Under the pieces are notes generated by a model that was given only the letters and a program-made list of their open reading frames with translations, made no database searches and was not told where the DNA came from. A program made the translations under genes and the position numbers. Positions 1 through 12,581 of a DNA stretch of 64,000 nucleotides are shown one piece after another (positions within the stretch are counted from its first letter, which is position 1; every line of letters starts with the position of its first letter). Source of the DNA: Oscillatoriales cyanobacterium (GTDB taxonomy: Bacteria; Cyanobacteriota; Cyanobacteriia; CACIAM-69d). Location of the stretch: NCBI GenBank assembly GCA_004292515.1, contig RDXB01000029.1, forward strand, positions 1-64,000, in the 5' to 3' direction.

Positions 1-26
1 TCAGGAAGGAGTCGATCGCTTTTAGA

Positions 27-245
27 GAATATCTGAAAAGCCAAAATTGATCCTCGGCACGTCCGATCCCTCGGCATAGACAAGGGGCTTAAGCCCCTTG
101 CCCCCCACGGTTCGCTAACGGTGGAATCAGGGTTCCAGGCTTGTTGATAACAAGCCCCAAGCCCCTTGCTTCCCACGGTTTACTGACGGTGGAATCAGCG
201 TTTCAGGCTCATTATAGACAAGGGGCCTAAGCCCCTTGCCCCCAT
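27..245. repeat. cluster of palindromic dispersed repeats
   Basis: Non-coding. Positions 81-100 are the perfect 20-base palindrome CAAGGGGCTTAAGCCCCTTG, and 219-238 is a copy with one changed base. Between them, around 151-168, lies a damaged copy. Each is joined to a second hairpin-like block containing ACGGT...ACGGTGGAATCAG. The same composite occurs elsewhere in the window (near 9235, 36004, 39959, 63548). Bases 27-52 also resemble the outward end of the 129-bp MITE-like repeat at 47630-47758. From 246 to 428 I see nothing that I can support. Confidence 0.75.
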
Positions 246-428
246 GACTATTGGTGCTCGGCCCATACCAAAAGATACTGCCCAGATATCCTCATTAGCC
301 CTAGGTCAATGAGTTTCTTGACTGCGTCAATTATTCCACCGCGATCGCCATTTTGAAGAGTACGAATGCTCGCAATTCAGCAGCGATCGCAGTGGTTGCA
401 CTCCAGCCAATCCGTTTGGCTAAATCCA

Positions 429-776
429 TTAATCAGTGTAGGTGTAGCTATCACCATTGCAAACCGAGCCGCGACTCACCGATTCAGTGCCATCCGCAAA
501 AATAGCTCGGAAATCATAGGTACAATCTTCCCGCCCGTCATCAACTGTGATGTTGACATACTCATTGGGATTAAGGACATCTTGACCCAAAATGTCACTT
601 TCCCAGGATGACGTGGACGGCGGAGATGCATAGAAATGGGTCATCACTTCACTGGTGCCATTGACCAATGTGAAGGTGACGCTTTCGGTTTGCGCTTTTG
701 CACTGGGGGCTGATAAACCCAAGCCAGGAATAGCAATAGCTGCCATCAGAGCCATGCGAGTCAGCGATCGAATCAT
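429..776 (-). CDS. small secreted protein of unknown function
   Basis: A 115-residue protein. It begins with a clear signal peptide (basic MIRSLTR, a hydrophobic stretch, then SAPSAKA with likely cleavage after AKA). The mature part is rich in Thr, Ser, Asp and Tyr. It has two Cys (one in REDCTYDF, one in GSVCNGD) that could form a disulfide. I chose the ATG at 776 because GGAGAG lies 8 bases upstream; a TTG five codons earlier has no better signal. I do not recognise a named family from motifs. The likely location is periplasmic or extracellular. It has no operon partner: the next gene upstream on this strand starts at 1922 and is separated by about 230 bases. Confidence 0.7.
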   Translation of the reverse strand: MIRSLTRMALMAAIAIPGLGLSAPSAKAQTESVTFTLVNGTSEVMTHFYASPPSTSSWESDILGQDVLNPNEYVNITVDDGREDCTYDFRAIFADGTESVSRGSVCNGDSYTYTD

Positions 777-1007
777 GGATTGTCTCTCCAAGTATTAATG
801 GGTCAGTAGATCAGTCCAGATCAGTCCGATGCCTATGAAGTACTTCTGGTAACTGGTCTTGGACTGTTAAATTTTCAACCTAGTCAGCTTTCCCAAAATG
901 GTGGGTAAAAGCCGGATCATGTTGCAATCATTTGCAAAAGATCTTGCCCCTTGCATTCGCTACTGAGCAACATAAACATCATAATCGAATTGCTTTAGCA
1001 TCGTTAT

Positions 1008-1922
1008 TTATGACCAAAGTTTTTTTAATTTGGCACTAGCTCGTTGCCACAGCGATCGCTGTGGTGGAGCCAGCGGTGAAATAGCCGGTTTGGTCTCATG
1101 GAGGTATCGATAATGCTCCCAAACATCCCAATGGGGACAACCGGGCTGTAGCCGAATCCCTGCCCAGTGGAGATAGGGAACAGGGCGATTGACTCTAGGA
1201 TCAACTAATCGATCGCCCTGCCAGATAAAGTGCTGGCTGCCAGCCCAACTGCCCGGCCCTTTCTGGGGTCGTTGTGTCCAATTCCAGCGCCGCTGAAATC
1301 GCCGTAAAACCATGTAATTAATGATCGGTTGGTCAGAGGTTTTTTTAGAGAAATCAAAATACTCTGGATGATTGGCACATTCCGCAAAGATGTCGTAGAG
1401 ATCTTGTTCACTGATTAACCCCTTACGAGATCCCCAGAGTCCACCATTAAAAACCCCTTGCAGGTCTTCAGGCGTAAAGAGGCCTTGGTCTAAAACAGCC
1501 GAGGTAAAGACATCTTGTAAACCACCGGCATGTTGATAGTCGTAGCAAACAAAATCAGCTTTGTTGAGGGCATCTAGGCAGTGAATAATTGGCTCAAAAA
1601 CAACAATATCTGTATCGATATAAAGAAATTCATCAAAGGGGCCAAACCAGCAGGCTTGCTTGCGAAACTGATTGGGTCGAGCGAAAAATTCTTGGCCAAA
1701 AATATGCTGTAATTGAACCGAGAGCCGCTGAATAAACTCTAAGTCTTCAAAGACCAAAACACCAAAGCGATCGCCCAAAACCCGAGCCACCTGTTGATAG
1801 TGGTCATCGTAGGGAATCAGCATCACAGGCGTTTGGGCATCAGTAACCCGAATACTTTCGAGCAGGGCGATCGACTGTTCCGTTACTTTGTCGTTGGCAA
1901 TGATATAAAATCCACGGCTCAT
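1008..1922 (-). CDS. GT-A type glycosyltransferase-like protein (GT8-like)
   Basis: A 304-residue protein. The segment FLYIDTDIVVFEP (DTD at about residues 103-105) is the metal- and nucleotide-sugar-binding DXD motif of GT-A fold glycosyltransferases. It is preceded by an N-terminal Rossmann-like strand pattern (GFYIIANDKV, then VMLIPYDD) and followed by NGGLWGSRKG and a late LHWAG motif. This arrangement is that of GT8-like proteins. I infer transfer of a sugar from a nucleotide sugar; donor and acceptor cannot be read. The ATG at 1922 is preceded by GGAG. An in-frame extension to 1997 has no good ribosome site. The gene lies alone, downstream of pilQ on the same strand. Confidence 0.7.
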   Translation of the reverse strand: MSRGFYIIANDKVTEQSIALLESIRVTDAQTPVMLIPYDDHYQQVARVLGDRFGVLVFEDLEFIQRLSVQLQHIFGQEFFARPNQFRKQACWFGPFDEFLYIDTDIVVFEPIIHCLDALNKADFVCYDYQHAGGLQDVFTSAVLDQGLFTPEDLQGVFNGGLWGSRKGLISEQDLYDIFAECANHPEYFDFSKKTSDQPIINYMVLRRFQRRWNWTQRPQKGPGSWAGSQHFIWQGDRLVDPRVNRPVPYLHWAGIRLQPGCPHWDVWEHYRYLHETKPAISPLAPPQRSLWQRASAKLKKLWS

Positions 1923-2088
1923 GCCCGATCGCTCCTCAGTAAACTGCAATTGATGGCGCTTGTTGCTGGTAGGCTGCAACCAATAAGGGGCGACCAAGTT
2001 CTCTACTCGATCGCCCCTTTCAGTTCTACAGGTTAGTGATCATTGATCAGTACACTCTGACGCTTACTGGACTCAGCCAGATCCCGAG

Positions 2089-4293
2089 TTAGCGTAGATT
2101 GGTTCGCTGAATCACCTCTTGGGCATCGCGGCTGGGCGTGTAGCTATAGCCGATGCTGGATGCATTCGAGTCGTCAAGCAATTGCGGCGTGAGCAACACC
2201 ACCAGCTCTTTACGCTCGTTGCGGCGATCGGTACGGCGGAACAGAGAACCCAACAGCGGCAAGTCACCCAGGATCGGAATCTTGCGCACCTCGCTGCGAT
2301 CGGTGTCTTGAATAATCCCCGCCAAGACTAGGGTTTGGCCATCCCGAATCCGAATTGTGCCCGAAGAGAGCTTCCGTTCAGCCAGCAAGGTGGCAAACAG
2401 ACCTTCGCCCAAGGAGCCAAACGTATCGACCGGCACTTTCAGCGACGGCGACACAGACAGGGTGACAAACCCGTTATCATCAATTCGCTCCACCTGAATG
2501 CCCAGAATCAAGCCTGCTTTGTCCTTGGTCAGGGTGCGCGAGGTGGTCGTGCCCACATCAGTGGTTTCCACTTCTTGCTCAACGGTTCCCACCACTTCTT
2601 CGGTCAACTCCACATTTGCGACTTGTCCCTCTTGAACCACCAAAGTCGGGTCAGTCAGGATCTTGGCATTGCGGTTAACGATCGAAGCCTGCAACTGCGC
2701 CAGGAAATCGTTGGCAATATTAAACCCGTTGGGGTTTTGCCCATTGATTTCATTCGGCGTAATGCTGAAGGGACGTAAGCCCACATCTGCCGGGTTGAGG
2801 GTGGTGGGTGTTGAGAAGGGCGCACCGCGATCGCTCCAGTTGATCACCCCAATCCCGCCTGTGTTGACGATGCGCGCACCACCAACCCCAAACGAGAAAC
2901 TCGTGCCCAGTCGGTCATTTTGCAGCAGGTTAATATCCACCACCCGCACGTTCACCACCACTTGCCGCAAACGGCTGTCAATCCGCGACAGTTGCTCAGA
3001 AGCCAAAGCCACCAAGTCACGCTGACCCACCAGAGTAATGGCATTGGTACGGGTATCAACTGCCACTTGCAGACCACGCAAGATAGGCACGGAGTCCTTG
3101 GGATCGCTTCGTAACGAATTAATCACCGTCCGTTCGCTGGTGCGGGTTTGGGTCAACGGTGCTGCCTGGACTTGGGCATTACCGGAACCCTGCTGCTGGT
3201 TGCCACCTACTTGCACAACTTCTGTAGTGCGTTCGGTGGAGTAAGAGACGCTTTCTGCGCCTAGGGCAACAAGATAGCCAGCCGCATCGCTAGCCCGAAC
3301 TTGGTTTAGCCGAACCGCGCGCATCGACACATCCCGGGCCGAGTTGGGCAAGTTGCGACCCACAAACACCGTGCGACCATTGCGGCTGGCTTGCAGTCCA
3401 CTAATCCGCAGCACGTAGTTGAATACGTCTTGGGCCGACTCGTTTTCAATGTCGAGGCTGATGCGGGCATCTGCGCCAGCCGCCGGTGCCGCTGCGCCCG
3501 GTGCGCTGCCCGGTGTGGCGCTGCTGCTGGCATTATCCGAGAAGGCAATATTCACACCGCTGGCCCGCGCCAACAAGGACAGAACTTCGCGCACCGGAGC
3601 ATCCCGCAACACCAAGCGCGGAATGATCTGGTTGCTGCCCAGATTAATGGTGTAGGGCTGGATGGGGAGATCAGACACGGCAATGTCCCCAACCGGCGGG
3701 GCGATCGCCCGGGGCATGGTCGGCGGGGCCACGGCCGGAGTCAGCACGGCCGGCTGCCCATCGATCGTAATCGTGGGGTTAGGAATCATTACGTTGGGCG
3801 CACCCGCACCAGGATTAGCCGGTGGGTTGTTGGGCACTTGGCTGATGGGGCGGCTGGGGTTGGCCGGCGTGCTTTGGGGCGGGGCGGCCGTTCCGGCATA
3901 GCTGAGTAACACCGCATTGCTGTTGCTGGGGCGAATGCGACCGGTGGGGCGCGCACTGGTTCCGCGCACAGCAATTTGCACAGTCGTGCTATCGAGCTGG
4001 GTCACTTCCACCGCAGCAATGCCGGGAGCTGGGTTAGCGCGCACCACATTCCCCCCCGGCACATCCAACCGAGCACCGGCCACATGGGCGATCAGGCTAG
4101 TTCCTTGGGGTGGCAGCAGAAAGACTTGGGGGCGCTCGGCCGAGTCGGTCACCAGCTCCACATCCACGCCACCGCCGCTGCTGCTGATTCGCACGTCAGT
4201 GACGCTGGTTTGCGCGCGGACGGGCTGGACGATCGCCATCGTCGCTAACCCACTCATCAGCACTGCGCTGCCCAAAATCCGCTCGTAGTTCAC
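2089..4293 (-). CDS. pilQ: type IV pilus secretin PilQ
   Basis: The outer-membrane secretin through which type IV pili pass; in cyanobacteria it serves motility and DNA uptake. It has 734 residues. A GTG start is preceded by GAGGAG. The signal peptide ends near VRA|QT (about residue 27). An AMIN domain (about 30-135) is followed by a Pro/Ala-rich linker. STN/secretin_N domains start near IIPRLVLRDAPVREVLSLLAR, and a C-terminal secretin domain carries the typical VPILGDLPLLGSLF-type motif (here KIPILGDLPLLGSLFR) and ends in LVVLLTPQLL. It is the last gene of pilM-pilN-pilO-pilQ, 133 bases after pilO. Length and order match the family in cyanobacteria. Confidence 0.95.
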   Translation of the reverse strand: MNYERILGSAVLMSGLATMAIVQPVRAQTSVTDVRISSSGGGVDVELVTDSAERPQVFLLPPQGTSLIAHVAGARLDVPGGNVVRANPAPGIAAVEVTQLDSTTVQIAVRGTSARPTGRIRPSNSNAVLLSYAGTAAPPQSTPANPSRPISQVPNNPPANPGAGAPNVMIPNPTITIDGQPAVLTPAVAPPTMPRAIAPPVGDIAVSDLPIQPYTINLGSNQIIPRLVLRDAPVREVLSLLARASGVNIAFSDNASSSATPGSAPGAAAPAAGADARISLDIENESAQDVFNYVLRISGLQASRNGRTVFVGRNLPNSARDVSMRAVRLNQVRASDAAGYLVALGAESVSYSTERTTEVVQVGGNQQQGSGNAQVQAAPLTQTRTSERTVINSLRSDPKDSVPILRGLQVAVDTRTNAITLVGQRDLVALASEQLSRIDSRLRQVVVNVRVVDINLLQNDRLGTSFSFGVGGARIVNTGGIGVINWSDRGAPFSTPTTLNPADVGLRPFSITPNEINGQNPNGFNIANDFLAQLQASIVNRNAKILTDPTLVVQEGQVANVELTEEVVGTVEQEVETTDVGTTTSRTLTKDKAGLILGIQVERIDDNGFVTLSVSPSLKVPVDTFGSLGEGLFATLLAERKLSSGTIRIRDGQTLVLAGIIQDTDRSEVRKIPILGDLPLLGSLFRRTDRRNERKELVVLLTPQLLDDSNASSIGYSYTPSRDAQEVIQRTNLR

Positions 4294-4426
4294 CGTTTGC
4301 TCCTCACTGTCTGTCGGTTGGTTGGGGTCTGTGGCTAGGGAATTTGCCTAGAGAATTTGCCTAGGTCAAAAGGGGATGATCCAAATCGATTCGCCAACTG
4401 CCGGTGCAGCAGGCAACCAACCTAGA

Positions 4427-5203
4427 CTACTTGGCAGGAGTAGGACTAGCGGCTGGCGTGCTGTCACCATCCTTTTTCTCGCCCTCCGCTGCCGCTGCTG
4501 CCTTCTTCGCTAACTCTTGGGCTGAGAGCGGCAACAACACCTTCAGGGAAAAACTGGTTGCAATCCGGATTTGCGGCGCACCTTGGGCCACAAACTGCCC
4601 CGTCTTTTCGTCAAATTTAACTGGCTGCTTGGAGAGTTTCAGCTCTGAGGTCAAATTGTCGATCGCCAACATCGATTGGTAGCGCTCAAGGTTACGCAAA
4701 ATGTTGTTGGTGCGATCGTAGTCCGCCTCGAAGCCGACCTGGAAAACCTGTTGCCGAATTTTTTCCTTGACGGGTTCTCCCCAAGAGTCATCGGTCACCA
4801 GCGTTAACCCGTCTTTGCCAGACTCCAACTTGGTCATTTGTCCAAACTGCTCGGTCACAATGCGATTGAGATCGACGGGCAACACCGACAGAGTGGTCGG
4901 AGCCGGAAACAAGGCTAGGACTTGCGCTTGGGTGACGCGGGCGCGATCGAGGTCATTGAGGGTTTTTTGAACTTTCTGCTTTTCTTCGGCAATCCGCTCA
5001 AGTCGGGCCTGTTTTTCAGCCACCTTGCTTTGCAAATCTTGGTAGGTCTGATATTGCGGCATCACCACCTGTACCAACAGGGCAACACCCCCAATCACGC
5101 CGGCGGCGGCCAGCACGCCCCCCAAGATTGGCGGCGTAAACGTAATCCCAAAAACAACGGGATCGCTGGGTTCCGTTACGGGTTGCTGTGCGCTAAACGC
5201 CAT
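4427..5203 (-). CDS. pilO: type IV pilus assembly protein PilO
   Basis: An inner-membrane protein of the pilus alignment complex that pairs with PilN and links the cytoplasmic PilM ring to PilQ. It has 258 residues: a short cytoplasmic N-terminus, one transmembrane helix (about 29-50, GGVLAAAGVIGGVALLVQVV), a coiled coil (QDLQSKVAEKQARLERIAEEKQK), then a ferredoxin-like periplasmic domain. The C-terminal tail is Ala/Lys/Pro-rich and looks disordered. The start overlaps the end of pilN by 11 bases, which suggests translational coupling. Confidence 0.9.
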   Translation of the reverse strand: MAFSAQQPVTEPSDPVVFGITFTPPILGGVLAAAGVIGGVALLVQVVMPQYQTYQDLQSKVAEKQARLERIAEEKQKVQKTLNDLDRARVTQAQVLALFPAPTTLSVLPVDLNRIVTEQFGQMTKLESGKDGLTLVTDDSWGEPVKEKIRQQVFQVGFEADYDRTNNILRNLERYQSMLAIDNLTSELKLSKQPVKFDEKTGQFVAQGAPQIRIATSFSLKVLLPLSAQELAKKAAAAAEGEKKDGDSTPAASPTPAK

Positions 5204-6134
5204 TGTTGGTCTTCTCCTCTGGCTGATTCCCGGGGGCTGCGGCTGGGGCGCTCATGGTGGGGGATTTGCCTTGCTCGGCTAAGATTCGCCGAATGGTTTC
5301 AATCCGAACAACCAGTCCCGATGCACCACTGCGATCGAGCACCTGCAACAAGTCCTCAGCCGTTTTTTGGGTGTAGGCTGACTGGATTTGATACTTGATG
5401 ACTTTCGGTGCAACGATTTTAACCTGTGCCCCTCCAGTGCCCGTGCTTGGGGGCGGCGCACTCAAGGTGTAAGCAATCCCTTCTTGGACTTCTTGGGTTG
5501 ACTGCACGATTTGGGCAGGATTATCGACCAATTCACTCGTCACGAGGCGTGTCACCAGCGGGTCGAGGAAGGGTGACTTTTGGAGCAACAACAGCAACTC
5601 ACCCACACCCTCAACGGAGTTGGCATAGCCTTCGATCGTGATTACCTGCTTCGGCGGTGGCGGGCCGCTGCTGCCGGCGGTGGCGGGGGCACTGGTGCTG
5701 GCAGCGGCCTTGGCATCGGGATTTTCGGCTTCTTTGATACTGAGCAGTTGCACACCCTGGGGCAGGCGATCGCGCAAATCACTCAACACGGCCGACCAAG
5801 ACTTGACTTTGTTGAACACCCCCACCAGTCCTCGGGTGAGGTCGTCGATCGCCTTCATTTCAGTTTGGGCTTGCTCGGCCTTTTTTAGTTCGGCTTCGAG
5901 ATCGGCAAGGTCTTGGTCGAGTTTCAGTTGGTTGGCTTCCAGGTTGCTCATTTGCCAAGCTAGGTAGCCGTAAAAACCACCCACCGCCGCTGGCACCATG
6001 ATCCCCACAATGGCCCCCAAGATGACGGGTAAACGCCCGCCTCCAGCTGCGCCCTTGCCGCCCGAGGTTTTGGCTGCTCGGACAGTTTGATATTCCGGGC
6101 GGTCTTTGAGGAAATTGACGTTGAGACTATACAT
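5193..6134 (-). CDS. pilN: type IV pilus assembly protein PilN
   Basis: The partner of PilO and PilM. It has 313 residues. The N-terminus MYSLNVNFLKDRPEY is the PilN peptide known to dock into PilM. It is followed by a Gly/Ala-rich stretch, a transmembrane helix (about 37-60) and a coiled coil (NQLKLDQDLADLEAELKKAEQ). The periplasmic domain contains the INITIEGYANS-like segment VITIEGYANSVEGVGELLLLLQ. It ends with a low-complexity tail. It overlaps pilO by 11 bases and is separated from pilM by 194 bases, which is longer than usual within this operon. Confidence 0.92.
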   Translation of the reverse strand: MYSLNVNFLKDRPEYQTVRAAKTSGGKGAAGGGRLPVILGAIVGIMVPAAVGGFYGYLAWQMSNLEANQLKLDQDLADLEAELKKAEQAQTEMKAIDDLTRGLVGVFNKVKSWSAVLSDLRDRLPQGVQLLSIKEAENPDAKAAASTSAPATAGSSGPPPPKQVITIEGYANSVEGVGELLLLLQKSPFLDPLVTRLVTSELVDNPAQIVQSTQEVQEGIAYTLSAPPPSTGTGGAQVKIVAPKVIKYQIQSAYTQKTAEDLLQVLDRSGASGLVVRIETIRRILAEQGKSPTMSAPAAAPGNQPEEKTNNGV

Positions 6135-6328
6135 AGCAAAGACGGCGGTTCATGCCTCGAAATGACCAACAGACAGCCAGCCTTCAGAGTCGGGATCTGG
6201 GAGCTGCGAACGGCTAGGCAGTCGTCTCCACAGTCCCAAACACAGTCCCAAATATCGTTGGTGTTGGCAGTTAGGTCGGGCTTTTTAAGCTGGGCTGCTT
6301 AGGCGATTCTTTAAATGTTCTATCGATC

Positions 6329-7480
6329 TTATTCGCGTTCGTCGAGCGCATTACGCAGCCCCAACCCTAGCACGACTCCGAGACCGGGGCGTTGGCTGTT
6401 CTCGATCGCGCTGTCAGCTTCCAATCCGAGGGCATCCACTGGATCGATCCGCATCACGGGCACGTTCAACCGTTGGGCGAAAAACTCATCTAATTCCCCG
6501 ATCGCCGCTCCCGGCCCCGCCAGCAACAGTTGGGCAATTTCCAAGTCATCGCTCTGGTTGAGATAGAAATCAACCGATCGGCGCAACTCGTCCGACAGCT
6601 CCCCCATCATTTTGATAATGGCTGTCACGCCCGGACTCATGCCCGTTGTGCCCGTGCCCGTGCCCATCGACTCAATTTGCGAGACCGGAATCGTCATCTC
6701 CAGCAGCATTTCCGTGTCGCGAGTCGGCGGCATATTCATCGCCCGGTTCAGGGCCTCTTGGATTTGCAGCGTCCCGATCGCCACGGTGCGCGAAAACTGC
6801 GGCACACCGTTCACCACGATCGCAATTTCGCTGCTATCAAATTCAATATCCACCAGCACCACCGCTTGGTTGGGTGCATAGCCACGCAACTGATCTCGAA
6901 TCGTCCGAATCAGGGCAAAACTGCTGATTTCCAGGGTCTTAATCTTGAGTCCCGCTTGCTCGAAGGTGTCGAGATAGGCATCAGTCACTTCCTTGCGGGT
7001 GGCAACCAACAGCACCTGGACTTTTTCGATGCCATCTTCATCGGTAAAATAGCCGAGTTTCTGATAGTCCACATCGGCTTCTTCGCGGGGAAATGGCAAA
7101 TATAATCCCGCCTCTTGGTTCATGTATTGCCGCAATTCATCGTCGTTTAATTCCGCTGGAACCGGAATTAAGCGAATCACGGCTTCTCGGGCCGGAATTG
7201 CCGTGGCCACTTCTTTGACCTTGATGCGGCTGTCTTGCAAAACGGCCTGAATCAGTTCAGCAACTGCCGGGGGATCAACGATCGTCCCTTCTTCAATAAT
7301 CCCTTCAGGAACTTCCACCGAAGACAGAATATTCAGCTTGAATTTCTGGCCCTTCTTTTGCAGTTGAGCAAGATTAATTCGCTCTGGCGAAATTTCCAGT
7401 CCGATGCCTTTTTTGCTGCCTCCGATGAGACCACTTAGCGCACTCGTGATGGGTGAAAAAATATTTCCAGCGGCGTTCAT
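6329..7480 (-). CDS. pilM: type IV pilus assembly ATPase-like protein PilM
   Basis: A cytoplasmic actin/FtsA-like protein that binds the PilN N-terminus. It has 383 residues. The actin-fold phosphate 1 loop region reads KKGIGLEISPERINLAQLQKK. Later come VVLVDIEFDSSEIAIVVNG (second phosphate loop) and LLLAGPGAAIGELDEFFAQRLNVPV (adenosine motif), all in the family order. It is the first gene of the pilMNOQ set. Its 5' region (7481-7727) is shared with a divergently transcribed lipoprotein gene and should hold the pil promoter. Confidence 0.93.
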   Translation of the reverse strand: MNAAGNIFSPITSALSGLIGGSKKGIGLEISPERINLAQLQKKGQKFKLNILSSVEVPEGIIEEGTIVDPPAVAELIQAVLQDSRIKVKEVATAIPAREAVIRLIPVPAELNDDELRQYMNQEAGLYLPFPREEADVDYQKLGYFTDEDGIEKVQVLLVATRKEVTDAYLDTFEQAGLKIKTLEISSFALIRTIRDQLRGYAPNQAVVLVDIEFDSSEIAIVVNGVPQFSRTVAIGTLQIQEALNRAMNMPPTRDTEMLLEMTIPVSQIESMGTGTGTTGMSPGVTAIIKMMGELSDELRRSVDFYLNQSDDLEIAQLLLAGPGAAIGELDEFFAQRLNVPVMRIDPVDALGLEADSAIENSQRPGLGVVLGLGLRNALDERE

Positions 7481-7727
7481 AGTTTAGGCAAGCGGTGGCA
7501 TGAAATGCTGGGCGAGAGCCGGGAGGCAGCAAGACCACCGATCACGACGCATGGTATCCAATTTCGTTTAAGATCGCCATACCCGAGCGTAAAGAAATCT
7601 TGCTGCTGTTGGGTTTTGCCGATTGCCCTGAACGGGATTGCCGCACGATTGCCTCCGTGAAAACCCGCAGAACAGCCCAGCCCGAGAATTCCACAAGACG
7701 CATTCTAGAAAATATGGGGAGCGAACT

Positions 7728-8999
7728 ATGGGGCGCTGGCGGCGGCGATCGTTTTTGCAATGGGCGGGGGGCACGGCTCTGGGGCTGGCGGCCTGTGGGC
7801 GATCGAGTGGTGGTCAGGCGGTGCAGTTTTGGACGATGCAGCTTCAGCCTAAATTCACCGACTATTTCCAAAGGGCGATCGCCGACTTTCAGGCCAGTCG
7901 ATCGGGCCAAGCGGTGCAATGGCTGGATGTGCCTTGGGCCGCTATGGAGAGCAAGATTCTGACGGCGGTGGCGGCGCGCACGGCTCCCGATGTGGTGAAT
8001 TTGAATCCCAGCTTTGCCTCGCGGTTGGCAGCGCGGGGGGCTTGGTTAGATCTCGGTCAGCGGGTGTCGCTGGCCGTGCAAGGGCGCTACTTGCCGAATA
8101 TTTGGCGGGCCAATGCGATCGAGGGGCGATCGTTCGGTGTGCCCTGGTATTTGACCACCAAGGTGACGATTTATAACCGGGCTTTGCTCGATCGGGCTGG
8201 GATCGATCGCCCACCGGCCACCTACGACGAACTGGCGGAAACGGCGCGGCTAGTCCGCGAAAAAACCGGTAAATATGGCTTTTTCCTGACCGTTGCGCCC
8301 AATGATTCGGCGGAATTGCTGGAATCGCTGGTGCAAATGGGTGTGCAGTTAGTGGACGATCGCGGGCGGGCGGCCTTTGAGTCGGCGGCGGGGCGATCGG
8401 CGGCAACCTATTGGGTGAACTTATTTCGGCGCGGTTGGCTGCCCAAGGAGGTGCTGACCCAGGGTCACCGCCGGGGAATCGAGCTTTATCAGGCGGGGGA
8501 ATCGGCGATCGTGGGGTCGAGTCCTGAGTTTTTGAATGCGATCGCCACCAATGCTCCCTCGATCGCGGCCCTGTCCGCCGCCGCGCCGCAAGTGACTGGA
8601 TCAACGGGCGATCGGGGTGTGGCGGTGATGAACCTGACGATTCCCAAAAAAACGCCGCGCCCCGAGGCCGCCCTCGACTTTGCCCTGTTTTTGACGGACG
8701 ATCGCCACCAACTCAGCTTCGCCCAAGCCGCCAATGTGTTGCCTTCGACCCAAGGGGCGTTGCGATCGCTGATGCAGTCCTTCCAAAAACAGGCGGCCGT
8801 TAACACGCTCGATCGGGCCCGCCAAATCGCCGCCGAGCAACTAGCCAGCGCCCGCGTGTTGTTACCACCGATCAAAAACATCAAAGACTTACAGCAGATC
8901 CTCTACGAAAACCTGCAAGGGGCAATGTTGGACGAAAAAACCGTTGACCAGGCCCTGAAGGACGCGGCCGCTGAGTGGAACAGCCTGACCACGACTTGA
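7728..8999 (+). CDS. ABC transporter solute-binding lipoprotein (sugar type)
   Basis: A family-1 extracellular solute-binding protein of 423 residues. The N-terminus MGRWRRRSFLQWAGG carries a twin-arginine pattern (RRxFL), followed by the lipobox LGLAAC (Cys23). I infer Tat export and lipid anchoring. The mature protein has the fold signature of sugar-binding proteins: NLNPSFASRLAARGAWLDL, FGVPWYLTTKVTIYNRALLDRAG and VGSSPEFLN. The ATG at 7728 has GGGGAG upstream; an upstream in-frame ATG at 7638 would bury the signal peptide. No permease or ATPase genes adjoin it, so its transporter partners must be encoded elsewhere. The ligand cannot be inferred. Confidence 0.85.
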   Translation: MGRWRRRSFLQWAGGTALGLAACGRSSGGQAVQFWTMQLQPKFTDYFQRAIADFQASRSGQAVQWLDVPWAAMESKILTAVAARTAPDVVNLNPSFASRLAARGAWLDLGQRVSLAVQGRYLPNIWRANAIEGRSFGVPWYLTTKVTIYNRALLDRAGIDRPPATYDELAETARLVREKTGKYGFFLTVAPNDSAELLESLVQMGVQLVDDRGRAAFESAAGRSAATYWVNLFRRGWLPKEVLTQGHRRGIELYQAGESAIVGSSPEFLNAIATNAPSIAALSAAAPQVTGSTGDRGVAVMNLTIPKKTPRPEAALDFALFLTDDRHQLSFAQAANVLPSTQGALRSLMQSFQKQAAVNTLDRARQIAAEQLASARVLLPPIKNIKDLQQILYENLQGAMLDEKTVDQALKDAAAEWNSLTTT

Positions 9000-9097
9000 C
9001 AGAAGCGATCGCGCTTGCCACCGCTCAAAATCAATCAAAGCTAACCGCCCCAGCCAGCATTCAGATCCGGTTGGGGCGATTGACTATGGGGCTAATC

Positions 9098-9183
9098 AGT
9101 AGGTTGGGTTGAGGCACGAAACCCAACACCAGCAAGCACCGCAGCGATCGCGTTGGGTTTCGCAAGGCTCTACCCAACCGACT
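9098..9183. repeat. 86-bp inverted-repeat element (AGTAGGTTGGGT family), copy 1
   Basis: The ends are imperfect inverted repeats: AGTAGGTTGGGT at the left, and the complement of AGTCGGTTGGGTAG at the right. The inside has a second nested pair, GAAACCCAACACC against GCGTTGGGTTTCGC, so the transcript would fold into a long hairpin. A close copy is at 43890-43974 and a decayed one near 55143-55259. There is no coding capacity. This has the look of a MITE or REP-like element. Confidence 0.75.
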
Positions 9184-9234
9184 AGCATGGTTACCTTAAT
9201 TCGCCGGGTCAACGTTGCGAGTCAGTCGTAGTAA

Positions 9235-9254
9235 CAAGGGGCTTCAGCCCCTTG
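9235..9254. repeat. dispersed 20-bp palindrome, copy
   Basis: CAAGGGGCTTCAGCCCCTTG differs by one base from the window's consensus palindrome. It lies in the 358-base gap between the lipoprotein gene and the end of ilvC, where two convergent transcripts meet, so it may also act as a bidirectional transcription stop (inference). Confidence 0.7.
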
Positions 9255-9357
9255 CTGCCTAACGACTTGGTAACGGCAACAGTCATTTGCATTGACCTAG
9301 CAAAATAAGCTTGCCGCGCTACTACTTGACCAGCTACTCGCCTCGGTTGCGGATGGA

Positions 9358-12567
<3,210 letters not shown>

Positions 12568-12581
12568 GGCACAATCCCAAA

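Noticed and set aside
3391..3909. Plus-strand open frame of 172 codons opposite pilQ.
   Set aside because: Arg/Gly/His-rich antisense shadow; pilQ has convincing domains in this stretch.
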